18,759 nt of DNA from an uncultured Eisenbergiella sp. (GTDB lineage: Bacteria; Bacillota; Clostridia; Lachnospirales; Lachnospiraceae). The first letter of the stretch is position 1, and every line of letters begins with the position of its first letter. The notes beneath the pieces were generated by a model. The model had not been told where the DNA came from, made no database searches, and was given only the letters and a program-made list of their open reading frames with translations. Positions 1 to 6,973 of the stretch are shown piece by piece. Location: contig CANQTI010000012.1 of assembly GCA_947626725.1 (NCBI GenBank), positions 1 through 18,759 on the forward strand. The letters run 5' to 3'. The translations under genes were made by a program, and so were the position numbers.

Positions 1-147
1 GCGTTTTTGTCCGGCGGCTGTTCCAGGGATCCCATCAGTCTGCTGCTCGGCGCGGGCGTGGATATGCGCACGGCGGCTCCGGTGCATGAGGCGCTGACGA
101 TGTTTGGGACGCTGCTGGATGAGATGGAGGCGCTGACGGAGCAGTGA
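1..147 (+). CDS. pepF: Oligoendopeptidase F-like M3 metallopeptidase, C-terminal end only
   Basis: Only the last 48 codons are present; the gene enters from the left edge in frame 1 and stops at TGA 145-147. The visible tail has a Ser-Gly-Gly-Cys-Ser-Arg-Asp-Pro stretch, then LLLGAGVDM, then a Pro-Val-His-Glu-Ala-Leu segment and an acidic helix ending EMEALTEQ. This matches the usual C-terminus of clostridial PepF (family M3B), where a glycine-rich loop is followed by 'LL..AGVDM..P.PV..AL..F..L.DE'. The HEXXH zinc site lies outside the window, so activity cannot be judged. PepF enzymes are cytosolic zinc oligopeptidases. The stop codon is also the first base triplet of the tandem array that follows. 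The family call rests on a short tail, so confidence is moderate. Confidence 0.7.
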   Translation, partial: AFLSGGCSRDPISLLLGAGVDMRTAAPVHEALTMFGTLLDEMEALTEQ

Positions 148-330
148 GGGCGACGAAACGCCCGGACGGATGCAGGGAACGGGATTGCTGGCGTAGAGCA
201 GAGTAAGGGCGTCGAAACGCCTCGGACGGATGCAGAGAACGGGATCACCGGCGTAGGGCAGGGTGAGGGCGTCAATACGTCCCGGACGGATGCAGAGAAC
301 GGGATCGCCGGCAGAGGGCAGGAGGTGAGG
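145..330 (+). repeat. Tandem repeat of about 60 bp between pepF and ptsI
   Basis: Three adjacent copies start at 145, 204 and 264 (59, 60 and 62 bp), each opening with TGAGGGCG or TAAGGGCG and sharing the core GGACGGATGCAG then GAACGGGAT. A fourth, diverged copy starts at 326 and runs into ptsI: the same TGAGGGCG is part of the ptsI ribosome binding site and GAACGGGATCGC lies inside the coding region at about 363-374. The array therefore looks like amplified copies of the ptsI 5' end inserted after the pepF stop. There are no unique spacers, so it is not a CRISPR array. Short reading frames inside each copy are not convincing genes. Confidence 0.85.
320..328 (+). promoter_or_regulatory. Strong ribosome binding site that fixes the GTG start of ptsI
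   Basis: AGGAGGTGA is a full match to the 16S anti-Shine-Dalgarno sequence and ends 4 bases before GTG 333. It decides the unusual GTG start; the GTG at 325 is out of frame. The upstream repeat copies have TGAGGGCG but lack the AGGAGG part, so they are not equivalent sites. Confidence 0.8.
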
Positions 331-332
331 GC

Positions 333-2180
333 GTGCGCGTCTGCGACGGAAAGAGCGTGCTGAACGGGATCGCGATCGGCAGGCTGGCCTTTTATCAAAG
401 ACAGAAGAAGGGACGACCGGAAAGAAGACCCGCGGCGGATGCGGAAGCGGAGATCCGCCGTTTTTCCCGCGCGCGCAGACAGGCGGTCGGGGAGCTGGAG
501 GCGCTTTATCAGCAGGCGCTCCGGGAGGCCGGAAAAGAGAGGGCTCTGATTTTCGATATGCATAAGCTGCTGCTGGAGGATCAGGACTATCTTGAGGGCG
601 TGGAACGCTATATCCGGCAGGAGGCGGTATGCGCTCAGTATGCGGTCAGCGCGGTGGGCGAGATCTTTGCCGCCCGGTTCACCTCGATGGCGGACGAGTA
701 TATGAAGGCCAGGAGCGCAGACGTGCAGGATGTCACCGATCGTGTGGTCCGGCTGCTGGGCGAAGACGCCGGGGCGGGGGCGGAAAGCGCCGCGGCAGGA
801 CCGGAAGGCCTGCCGGAGAAGAGCGCCGCACCGGTGCGCGTGAAGCCGTCAGCGGGGGACGCCGTCTCGGGCTTGGAAGGCCTGCCGGAGAAGGGCACTG
901 CACCGGTGCGCGTGAAGCCGTCAGCGGAGGACGCCGTCTCGGGCTCGGAAGGTCTGCCGGAGAAGGGCGCCGCGCCGGGGCAGGAGAAGCCGCCGGCGGA
1001 GGCCGTGCCGGGCCGGGAGCCCGTGATCCTGCTGGCGGAGGATCTGTCCCCCAGCGAGGTAATGCGTCTGGACCGGGACCGGGTGCTGGCGCTGGTCCTG
1101 CGGCAGGGCTCCGTCAATTCCCATACGGCGATCCTGATCGGCGCCATGAACATTCCGGCGCTGGTGCAGACGGATGTGGACTTTCTGCCGGAGTATCAGG
1201 GAATACAGGCGATTGTGGATGGGACAGCGGGCAGGTTGATTTTAAATCCGGACAAAACGGCGCTGAAGGATATGGAAAAGAAAAAGCGGCGTTTTGAACG
1301 GGAAAAACAGGAGCTATCGGCACTGATCGGACTGGATAACGTGACCGCCGGAGGCAGGCGGATCCGTGTGCATGCCAACGTAGGCAGCCTGACCGAGGTG
1401 GATATGGCACTTCGGAATGATGCTGGGGGGATCGGGCTGTTCCGAAGTGAGTTTCTTTATCTGGAGCGGGAAAAATGTCCTTCCGAAGAGGAACAGTTTT
1501 GCATTTATCGGGATGCGGTTCTGAGAATGGAAGGAAAGCGTGTGGTTATTCGGACACTGGATCTAGGTGCGGACAAAAAGGTCGGTTATCTTGGCCTGCC
1601 GGAGGAAGAGAATCCGGCTATGGGTTTTCGGGCCATCCGTGTCAGCCTGAATCGGCCGGAACTGTTCATGGCCCAGCTTCGGGCCATTTGTCGGGCGGCG
1701 GCCTGGGGCCGGACGGCCGTGTTGTTTCCTATGATTATATCCGTGGAAGAAATCCGGCAGTGCAGGGCCATGCTGAAGCGCGCAAAAGATTCCCTGCAGC
1801 AGGAAGGGAAAACGGTGGGCTCCGTAGAGATCGGCGCGATGATAGAGACGCCGGCGGCGGTGATGATCAGCCGGGAGCTCGCGAAAGAGGTGGATTTTCT
1901 CAGCATCGGAACCAATGACCTGACGCAGTATACGCTGGCGCTGGACCGCCAGAATCCTGATCTGGAGCGCCTGTACGATCCGCATCACCCCGCTGTGCTT
2001 TCCATGATCCGGATGACGGTGGAAAACGGTCATAAGGAAGGGGCATGGGTCGGCATTTGCGGAGAACTGGCAGGGGATGTGTCCATGACGGAGCTGTTTT
2101 TGGATTTGGGAGTGGATGAACTATCCGTGACGCCTTCCCGCATCCTGCAGCTGCGCAGTGCGATCCGCAGTTTTTCCTGA
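333..2180 (+). CDS. ptsI: PTS enzyme I (phosphoenolpyruvate-protein phosphotransferase) with an extra repeat linker
   Basis: Enzyme I takes phosphate from phosphoenolpyruvate and passes it to HPr, the first step of all PTS sugar uptake, in the cytosol. The 615-residue product has the N-terminal strand (NGIAIGRL) and HPr-binding helical domain to about residue 145, the swivelling phosphohistidine domain with GSVNSHTAIL (His264 the phosphorylated residue), and the C-terminal PEP-binding barrel with GLFRSEFLY, RTLDLGADKK, GTNDLTQYTLALDR and GICGELAGD (Cys576 at the catalytic position). All key residues are present, so it should be active. It exceeds the usual length of about 540-580 because of a linker of about 75 residues (roughly 148-228), rich in Pro, Ala and Glu, between the helical and phosphohistidine domains. 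The GTG start is chosen from its perfect ribosome binding site. No HPr gene is visible nearby. Confidence 0.95.
   Translation: MRVCDGKSVLNGIAIGRLAFYQRQKKGRPERRPAADAEAEIRRFSRARRQAVGELEALYQQALREAGKERALIFDMHKLLLEDQDYLEGVERYIRQEAVCAQYAVSAVGEIFAARFTSMADEYMKARSADVQDVTDRVVRLLGEDAGAGAESAAAGPEGLPEKSAAPVRVKPSAGDAVSGLEGLPEKGTAPVRVKPSAEDAVSGSEGLPEKGAAPGQEKPPAEAVPGREPVILLAEDLSPSEVMRLDRDRVLALVLRQGSVNSHTAILIGAMNIPALVQTDVDFLPEYQGIQAIVDGTAGRLILNPDKTALKDMEKKKRRFEREKQELSALIGLDNVTAGGRRIRVHANVGSLTEVDMALRNDAGGIGLFRSEFLYLEREKCPSEEEQFCIYRDAVLRMEGKRVVIRTLDLGADKKVGYLGLPEEENPAMGFRAIRVSLNRPELFMAQLRAICRAAAWGRTAVLFPMIISVEEIRQCRAMLKRAKDSLQQEGKTVGSVEIGAMIETPAAVMISRELAKEVDFLSIGTNDLTQYTLALDRQNPDLERLYDPHHPAVLSMIRMTVENGHKEGAWVGICGELAGDVSMTELFLDLGVDELSVTPSRILQLRSAIRSFS
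804..1010 (+). repeat. 72-bp in-frame tandem repeat inside ptsI (24-residue protein repeat)
   Basis: Units begin at 804, 876 and 948, exactly 72 bp apart. Each encodes EGLPEK followed by a Pro/Val/Lys/Ala-rich tail; units 1 and 2 are nearly identical (APVRVKPSA in both), while unit 3 is shorter and diverged (APGQEKPPA). The unit length keeps the reading frame, so copy number can change without breaking the enzyme. The near identity of units 1 and 2 suggests a recent duplication. The segment lies at the junction between the HPr-binding helical domain and the phosphohistidine domain. Confidence 0.9.
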
Positions 2181-2216
2181 CGGGAAGATTCCTGTTTCGG
2201 GATCAGAAAATTTCCG

Positions 2217-2245
2217 TTGTCGGATATGAAAAAATGTATTAAGAT
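2217..2245 (+). promoter_or_regulatory. Possible sigma-A promoter upstream of nagB
   Basis: TTGTCG (2217-2222) and TAAGAT (2240-2245) are separated by 17 bases in the 197-bp gap between ptsI and nagB. Each hexamer matches consensus at four of six positions, and the area is more AT-rich than its surroundings. It would give a leader of about 125 nt. No convincing terminator was found after ptsI, so read-through is also possible. Confidence 0.4.
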
Positions 2246-2377
2246 AAAGTCATGCGGCGGGGGCCGCAGACCGTTGCTTCCCGATTTGCGGAACGAATGG
2301 AACAGACACCGTATTTGAAGCATGCGGCAAAGAAAAAGGCGGGGCAGGCCGCAAAAAGGACAGAGGGAGAGAACGAT

Positions 2378-3103
2378 ATGAGGATCATCAGATGCAGGAA
2401 CTATGAAGACATGGGCAAAAAAGCGGCGAATCTCATCGGAGCGACGGTGATCAGAAAGCCGGATTGTGTGTTGGGTTTGGCAACCGGGTCTACGCCGCTG
2501 GGCATTTATGCCAGCCTGATCGAACGTTATCAGGACAAAGATCTGGATTTTTCCGCGGTGAAAAGCGTCAATCTGGATGAATATAAGGGACTGGGAGAGG
2601 ATAATCCGCAGAGTTATCGCTATTATATGAAGGAAAATTTTTTCCGCCATATTAACATCCGGCCGGAAAATACCCATCTGCCGGACGGGCTGGAACCCGA
2701 CAGCGCGAAGGCATGTGCGGACTATGATGCGGTCATCGCTTCCATGGGACAGGTGGATCTTCAGCTTCTGGGGCTGGGGCATGACGGTCATATCGGCTTC
2801 AATGAGCCCAATCAGTATTTCGATAAGGAGACCCATTGCGTGGATCTGGCTCCGATGACCATTGAGGCCAATAAGCGGTTTTTCGCGTCTGCGGATGAGG
2901 TGCCGCGGCAGGCGTATACGATGGGCATTGCCGCCATTCTGCGTGCCAGGTGTGTGCTGCTGGCGGTAAGCGGCAGGGACAAGGCGAAGATATTGAAGGA
3001 AGCTCTGACAGGGCCGATCACGCCCGAGGTTCCGGCTTCGGCACTGCAGTTTCATCCGAATGTAGTAGTAGTGGCCGACGAGGACGCGCTGTCACTGTTC
3101 TGA
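2378..3103 (+). CDS. nagB: Glucosamine-6-phosphate deaminase
   Basis: NagB converts glucosamine 6-phosphate to fructose 6-phosphate and ammonia, feeding amino sugars into glycolysis. The 241-residue product matches the family's usual length. It shows the phosphate-binding LATGSTPLGIY loop, the VNLDEYKGL segment with the catalytic aspartate, and the LGLGHDGHIGFNEP motif with the active-site Asp and His. ATG 2378 is chosen because AGAGGGAG at 2362-2369 sits about 8 bases upstream and the family begins with MRIIRC-like sequence; an in-frame ATG at 2252 would add 42 unrelated residues. It follows ptsI on the same strand, which fits joint use of PTS-imported amino sugars (GlcNAc, GlcN), though no nagA or dedicated transporter is in the window. 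Confidence 0.95.
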   Translation: MRIIRCRNYEDMGKKAANLIGATVIRKPDCVLGLATGSTPLGIYASLIERYQDKDLDFSAVKSVNLDEYKGLGEDNPQSYRYYMKENFFRHINIRPENTHLPDGLEPDSAKACADYDAVIASMGQVDLQLLGLGHDGHIGFNEPNQYFDKETHCVDLAPMTIEANKRFFASADEVPRQAYTMGIAAILRARCVLLAVSGRDKAKILKEALTGPITPEVPASALQFHPNVVVVADEDALSLF

Positions 3104-3250
3104 TGCGCGCAGGCGCAAGGGAAAGATTAGAAGGAACCCGTGAAAGGTGAGCCGGCAGAACGGGAGGCGGACTGCGGGAAAACGGCCAGGGACGAAAACC
3201 GGACTGGCACGCTCATCCGGCGGAAAAATAGTTCAAAGGCGAGGGCAGCT

Positions 3251-3580
3251 ATGGAAGAACTGCAGTGCAAGCAGGCGGAAAAAATGATCCCTCTTTTTAT
3301 ACGCGACGATATGGATCGGAGGGAAAGACGAGCATTTCTGAATCATGTGGATCACTGTGCCTCCTGTCTGGAAGAGCTGAGCATTCAGTTTCTGGTGGTC
3401 GTGGGCATGCAGCGGTTGGAAAACGGGGATACCTTTGATCTGAATCGGGAGCTGAGAAGCAGGCTGGATATGGAGAAACGGCATGTGCGCGTGCTGGATT
3501 CCCTGCAGAGCGGCCTGTTTGCTACAGAGGCTATTGCCATTCTTTTGGGTTTTTTGACGCTTCTCGTCGTTGTGATGTAG
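3251..3580 (+). CDS. Small membrane protein with a zinc-finger (anti-sigma-like) motif
   Basis: This 109-residue protein has an N-terminal Cys (LQCKQAEK), then HVDHCASC, giving the C...H-x3-C-x2-C arrangement of the zf-HC2 / ZAS domain found in zinc-binding anti-sigma factors. A charged middle part is followed by one C-terminal hydrophobic segment (about residues 89-108, IAILLGFLTLLVVVM), so it is probably a single-pass membrane protein with the finger in the cytoplasm. ATG 3251 is preferred: GAGGG lies 5 bases upstream and conserved-looking sequence begins there; a GTG at 3140 would add 37 residues of low-complexity character. It lies 38 bp before polA and may be co-transcribed. No sigma factor gene is adjacent, so an anti-sigma role is only inferred; it could bind another partner. 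Confidence 0.7.
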   Translation: MEELQCKQAEKMIPLFIRDDMDRRERRAFLNHVDHCASCLEELSIQFLVVVGMQRLENGDTFDLNRELRSRLDMEKRHVRVLDSLQSGLFATEAIAILLGFLTLLVVVM

Positions 3581-3618
3581 GAAGTGTTTTGATAAGCGGT
3601 TTGCACGGAGAGCGGGTT

Positions 3619-6288
3619 ATGGGGAAAAAACTGATTTTATTCGACGGACACAGTATTCTGAACCGGGCATTTTACGGCGTACCGGATCTGTCCACGGCGC
3701 AGGGACTGCATACCAACGCAATTTACGGTTTCCTGAATATCATGTTCCATTTCCTGGAAGAGGAAAAGCCGGATTATATGGTGGTGGCCTTTGATGTGAA
3801 TGCCCCCACTTTTCGCCATGCCATTTATAAGGAATATAAGGGGACGCGGAAACCCATGCCCGAGGACCTGAGAGAGCAGGTGCCTGTGATGAAAGAAGTT
3901 CTGCGGGCCATGGGAATTTGCATCCTGGAGCAGGCAGGACTGGAGGCCGACGATATTCTGGGGACGCTGGCCAGGCGCGGCGAAAGAGATGGTTTCGAGG
4001 TGTCTCTGGTTTCTGGCGACCGGGACCTTTTGCAGATCGCTACGGACCGCATCAAGATTCGAATTCCAAAGACCAAAGGGGCCCGGACGGAGGTGGAGGA
4101 CTATTTCGCTTCCGATGTGGAAGCGCGTTATGGTGTGACGCCGGCGGGCTTCATTGAACTCAAGGCTTTGATGGGAGATACAGCGGACAATATTCCGGGG
4201 GTGCCGAAGGTCGGAGAAAAGACGGCTCTGGAACTGCTCCGGCAGTTCGGCGGCCTGGACAGTATTTTTGAACATGTGGATGAGGTGGGTAAAAAATCTG
4301 TGCGGGAGTCGCTGCAGGAGAACCGGGATTTGGCCTATCTCAGCCTGAAACTGGCGGCCATCGACACGGACAGCCCAATCACCGTGGACTGGGAACAGGC
4401 AAAGCTTGGAGATTTTTATACGAAAGAAGCTTATGAGATCTTCCGAAAGCTGGAATTTAAAAATATGCTGTCCCGATTCGACGCCGGCATCGGGAAGAAG
4501 GACGCGCTGGATGCTGGTTTTGTGACTGTGACGGATCTGGTGCGGGCAGAGCAGGTGTTCGAACGGGCGCGCCGTGCCGGGGCCTGCGGTTTCTTTTTGG
4601 CGCAGGACAAAGGTGAGGATAGCCCGCAGGCCCTTTCCCTGTGTATAGACGGGAACGATGTATATGTGCTGCTTCCGGAAGGCTTTCTGACTCCCGCATA
4701 TCTGCGTGCCGGACTCGCCGGACTGTATCGCGGAGGTGTTTCCCTTTCCGCATTCCACGTAAAAAAGGCCTATGGAACCTTGCTGTCAGAAGGAGAGGAA
4801 AAGACCGAGAGCAGAGAGACTTCCGCCCTGTTTGACGTGCTGATCGCGGCTTATCTGCTCAATCCGCTGAAAAACGATCATTCGGTAGAGGATGTGGCGG
4901 CCGGGTATCTGGGACTGACGATTCCGGGTAGAAAACAGCTGTTTGATAAGCTGTCCTGGAAAGAGGCCATAAAACAGAAAAGAGGAAATTTTATATCCTA
5001 TGCGGGCTATGCCGCCTGGGTTTGCGGGAATGCGCGAAAGGTGCTGGAACAAAAGCTTGAGGAACAGGGCATGTGGAAGCTGTTCTGTGAGATCGAAATG
5101 CCCCTTTCCCGTGTACTCTATGAGATGGAAAAAGAGGGCGTGATGGTCCGCAGGGAGGAGCTGAAAGCCTACGGCGACGCGCTGGTAGACCGTATCAGCG
5201 AGCTGGAGCGCTCGATCCACGAGGCGGCCGGCGGGGCCTTCAACATCAATTCTCCCAAACAGCTGGGAGAGATCCTGTTCGAAAAGATGGGATTAAAGGG
5301 CGGAAAGAAAACCAAAACCGGTTATTCTACGGCGGCGGATGTGCTGGAAAGGCTGGCGCCGGATTATCCCATTGTGGCGGATATCCTGGAGTACCGGGGC
5401 CTGACCAAGCTGAAGTCCACCTATGCGGACGGGCTGGCAGACTATATCGGTGAGGACGGGCGGATCCACACCTCCTTTAATCAGACCATTACGGCCACTG
5501 GGCGCATCAGCTCCACAGAGCCCAATCTGCAGAATATTCCCATGCGCACTGAGTTGGGGCGCCTGATCCGCAGGGTTTTTGTGCCGAAGGAGGGCTGTGT
5601 CTTCACGGACGCGGACTATTCTCAGATCGAGCTGCGCGTGATGGCCCACCTTTCCGGAGACGCTCAGCTGATAGAAGCTTACAGGACCGATGCGGATATT
5701 CACCGGATCACTGCGGCGAAGGTGTTCCATACGCCGCCGGAGGAGGTGACGGATCTGCAGCGACGCAGGGCGAAGGCCGTGAACTTCGGCATCATCTACG
5801 GCATCAGCTCCTTCGGGCTCAGCCAGGACCTGAATATTTCCCGAAAGGAATCCGAGGCCTATATCCAGCAGTATTTTGAAACATATCCGGACGTGAAAGC
5901 GTTTCTGGACCGGCAGGTGAAGGAAGCGAAGGAAAAAGGCTATGTGACCACGCTGTTTGGCCGCAGGCGTCCCATTCCGGAGCTTTCATCGGGCAATTTC
6001 ATGACACGTTCTTTCGGAGAGCGCGTCGCCATGAATTCCCCGATCCAGGGAACAGCGGCGGATATCATCAAAATTGCCATGATCCATGTCTGGGAGGCCC
6101 TCCGGCAAAAGGAATTAAAATCGAAGCTGATCCTGCAGATCCACGACGAACTGCTCATAGAAACATACGAAGATGAGGTGGAAGAGGTCAAACAGCTGCT
6201 GGCCGATGAGATGAAGAATGCCGCGGCCCTGGCGGTGACGCTGGAAGTGGATCTGCACACCGGAAAGAACTGGTACGATGCGAAGTAG
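3619..6288 (+). CDS. polA: DNA polymerase I
   Basis: PolA fills gaps and removes RNA primers during lagging-strand synthesis and repair. The 889-residue product has the 5' nuclease domain (about 1-290, with LILFDGHSILNRAF, the EADDILGTLAR segment and the DNIPGVPKVGEKTA helix-hairpin-helix), a middle 3'-5' exonuclease-like domain, and the polymerase domain with motif A (DADYSQIELR, Asp666), motif B (RRRAKAVNFGIIYG) and motif C (LQIHDELLIE, Asp843). The middle domain lacks the DTET motif (ACGFFLAQDKG instead), so proofreading is probably lost, as known for several Gram-positive PolA proteins. ATG 3619 is chosen from GGAG 8 bases upstream; a TTG at 3589 would add ten atypical residues. The last 13 codons form the first unit of a 39-bp tandem array. 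Confidence 0.96.
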   Translation: MGKKLILFDGHSILNRAFYGVPDLSTAQGLHTNAIYGFLNIMFHFLEEEKPDYMVVAFDVNAPTFRHAIYKEYKGTRKPMPEDLREQVPVMKEVLRAMGICILEQAGLEADDILGTLARRGERDGFEVSLVSGDRDLLQIATDRIKIRIPKTKGARTEVEDYFASDVEARYGVTPAGFIELKALMGDTADNIPGVPKVGEKTALELLRQFGGLDSIFEHVDEVGKKSVRESLQENRDLAYLSLKLAAIDTDSPITVDWEQAKLGDFYTKEAYEIFRKLEFKNMLSRFDAGIGKKDALDAGFVTVTDLVRAEQVFERARRAGACGFFLAQDKGEDSPQALSLCIDGNDVYVLLPEGFLTPAYLRAGLAGLYRGGVSLSAFHVKKAYGTLLSEGEEKTESRETSALFDVLIAAYLLNPLKNDHSVEDVAAGYLGLTIPGRKQLFDKLSWKEAIKQKRGNFISYAGYAAWVCGNARKVLEQKLEEQGMWKLFCEIEMPLSRVLYEMEKEGVMVRREELKAYGDALVDRISELERSIHEAAGGAFNINSPKQLGEILFEKMGLKGGKKTKTGYSTAADVLERLAPDYPIVADILEYRGLTKLKSTYADGLADYIGEDGRIHTSFNQTITATGRISSTEPNLQNIPMRTELGRLIRRVFVPKEGCVFTDADYSQIELRVMAHLSGDAQLIEAYRTDADIHRITAAKVFHTPPEEVTDLQRRRAKAVNFGIIYGISSFGLSQDLNISRKESEAYIQQYFETYPDVKAFLDRQVKEAKEKGYVTTLFGRRRPIPELSSGNFMTRSFGERVAMNSPIQGTAADIIKIAMIHVWEALRQKELKSKLILQIHDELLIETYEDEVEEVKQLLADEMKNAAALAVTLEVDLHTGKNWYDAK

Positions 6289-6365
6289 GATCCGCACCCC
6301 GGAAGGAACTGATACGGTGCAAAATGGGATCTGCACATCGGAAAGCATTGGGATGGCGCAAAACA
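6249..6365 (+). repeat. 39-bp tandem triplication of the polA 3' end, reaching into the coaE start
   Basis: Copies start at 6249, 6288 and 6327, exactly 39 bp (13 codons) apart. Each opens GGATC(T/C)GCAC and continues with a CCGGAA(A/G)- or TCGGAAAG-like core. Read in the polA frame, copy 1 gives DLHTGKNWYDAK then stop, copy 2 gives DPHPGRN, stop, YGAK, and copy 3 gives DLHIGKHWDGAK. Copies 2 and 3 are thus duplicated polA tail lying beyond the stop codon. The coaE ATG at 6353 lies in copy 3; copy 1 has an ATG at 6278 in the same coaE frame. Confidence 0.9.
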
Positions 6366-6973
6366 GAATGAAGACGATTGGGATCACAGGCGGGGCCGGG
6401 GCTGGGAAGACCCGGGTCCTGGCATACATAGAGCAGAAATGCAGCTGCAGGATCCTTCTGGCGGACAGCGCGGCTCATGCGGCAGAGGCGCCGGGGCAGC
6501 CATGCTATGAGCAGCTGAAGGCCCTTTTGGGACCGGAGGTCATCGGAGCGGACGGATTCCTGGATAAAAAAAAGATGGCGGCACGGATCTTTGCGGATGG
6601 CGCACTCCGGGAACAGGTAAATGCAATCGTCCATCCGGCCGTAAAACAATACATTTTGTCGGAAATCGAGTCGGAGCGCCAAAAGGGCGGGGTCGATGTT
6701 TTTTTTGTGGAAGCGGCGCTCCTGATTGAGGACGGATACGGACGGCTTCTGGATGAACTCTGGTATATTTATGCGGACCGTAAGGTGCGCAGGCGGCGGC
6801 TGTCGGAGGACAGAGGCTATTCGGCGGAGAAGATCGAAGGGATCTTCAAAAGTCAGCTGCCTGAGGAACAGTTCTTTTCCTGCTGTAAGACCGTTATTGA
6901 CAACAGCGGGGATTTGTCGGATACTTACAGGCAGATAGATCAGATCTTAAAGGAAGCGGGACTGTACAGATGA
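6353..6973 (+). CDS. coaE: Dephospho-CoA kinase
   Basis: CoaE phosphorylates the 3' hydroxyl of dephospho-CoA with ATP, the last step of coenzyme A synthesis. The 206-residue product has the P-loop GGAGAGKT at residues 13-20, a LLADSAAHAAEAPG segment where the family has its substrate-binding Asp motif, the IVHPAVKQYI helix, VFFVEAALLIEDGY, and an Arg-rich lid (KVRRRRLSEDRGYS). Length is normal. ATG 6353 is favoured by GGAAAG 7 bases upstream; ATG 6368 (MKTIGITGG) is possible, and ATG 6278, overlapping polA, would add 25 residues coded by the 39-bp array. The last codons overlap walJ (ATGA), which suggests coupled translation. The substrate-site motif is a little unlike the usual DAD form. 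Confidence 0.92.
   Translation: MAQNRMKTIGITGGAGAGKTRVLAYIEQKCSCRILLADSAAHAAEAPGQPCYEQLKALLGPEVIGADGFLDKKKMAARIFADGALREQVNAIVHPAVKQYILSEIESERQKGGVDVFFVEAALLIEDGYGRLLDELWYIYADRKVRRRRLSEDRGYSAEKIEGIFKSQLPEEQFFSCCKTVIDNSGDLSDTYRQIDQILKEAGLYR

Noticed and set aside
145..330. CRISPR-like array before ptsI
   Set aside because: The units are contiguous with no unique spacers, and they resemble the ptsI 5' end; this is a simple tandem duplication.
635..1153. Minus-strand open frame across the ptsI repeat region
   Set aside because: It exists because the 72-bp unit keeps all frames open; enzyme I domains on both sides prove the plus-strand reading.
2181..2216. Terminator after ptsI
   Set aside because: Possible pairings (TTTTCTGA-like ends near 2171 and 2203) are short and interrupted, and no stem followed by a T-run is present.
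2252..2377. N-terminal extension of NagB from ATG 2252
   Set aside because: The added residues are basic and unlike NagB, ATG 2378 has a better ribosome binding site, and the predicted promoter overlaps the start of the extension.
2030..3055. Long minus-strand open frame (341 codons) opposite nagB
   Set aside because: It lies opposite clear nagB coding sequence, has no ribosome binding site or recognisable domain, and has the His/Arg/Gln-rich look of an antisense shadow in GC-rich DNA.
3637..4758. Long minus-strand open frame (373 codons) opposite polA
   Set aside because: polA is certain here by its motifs; the antisense frame shows no family features and follows the codon bias of polA.
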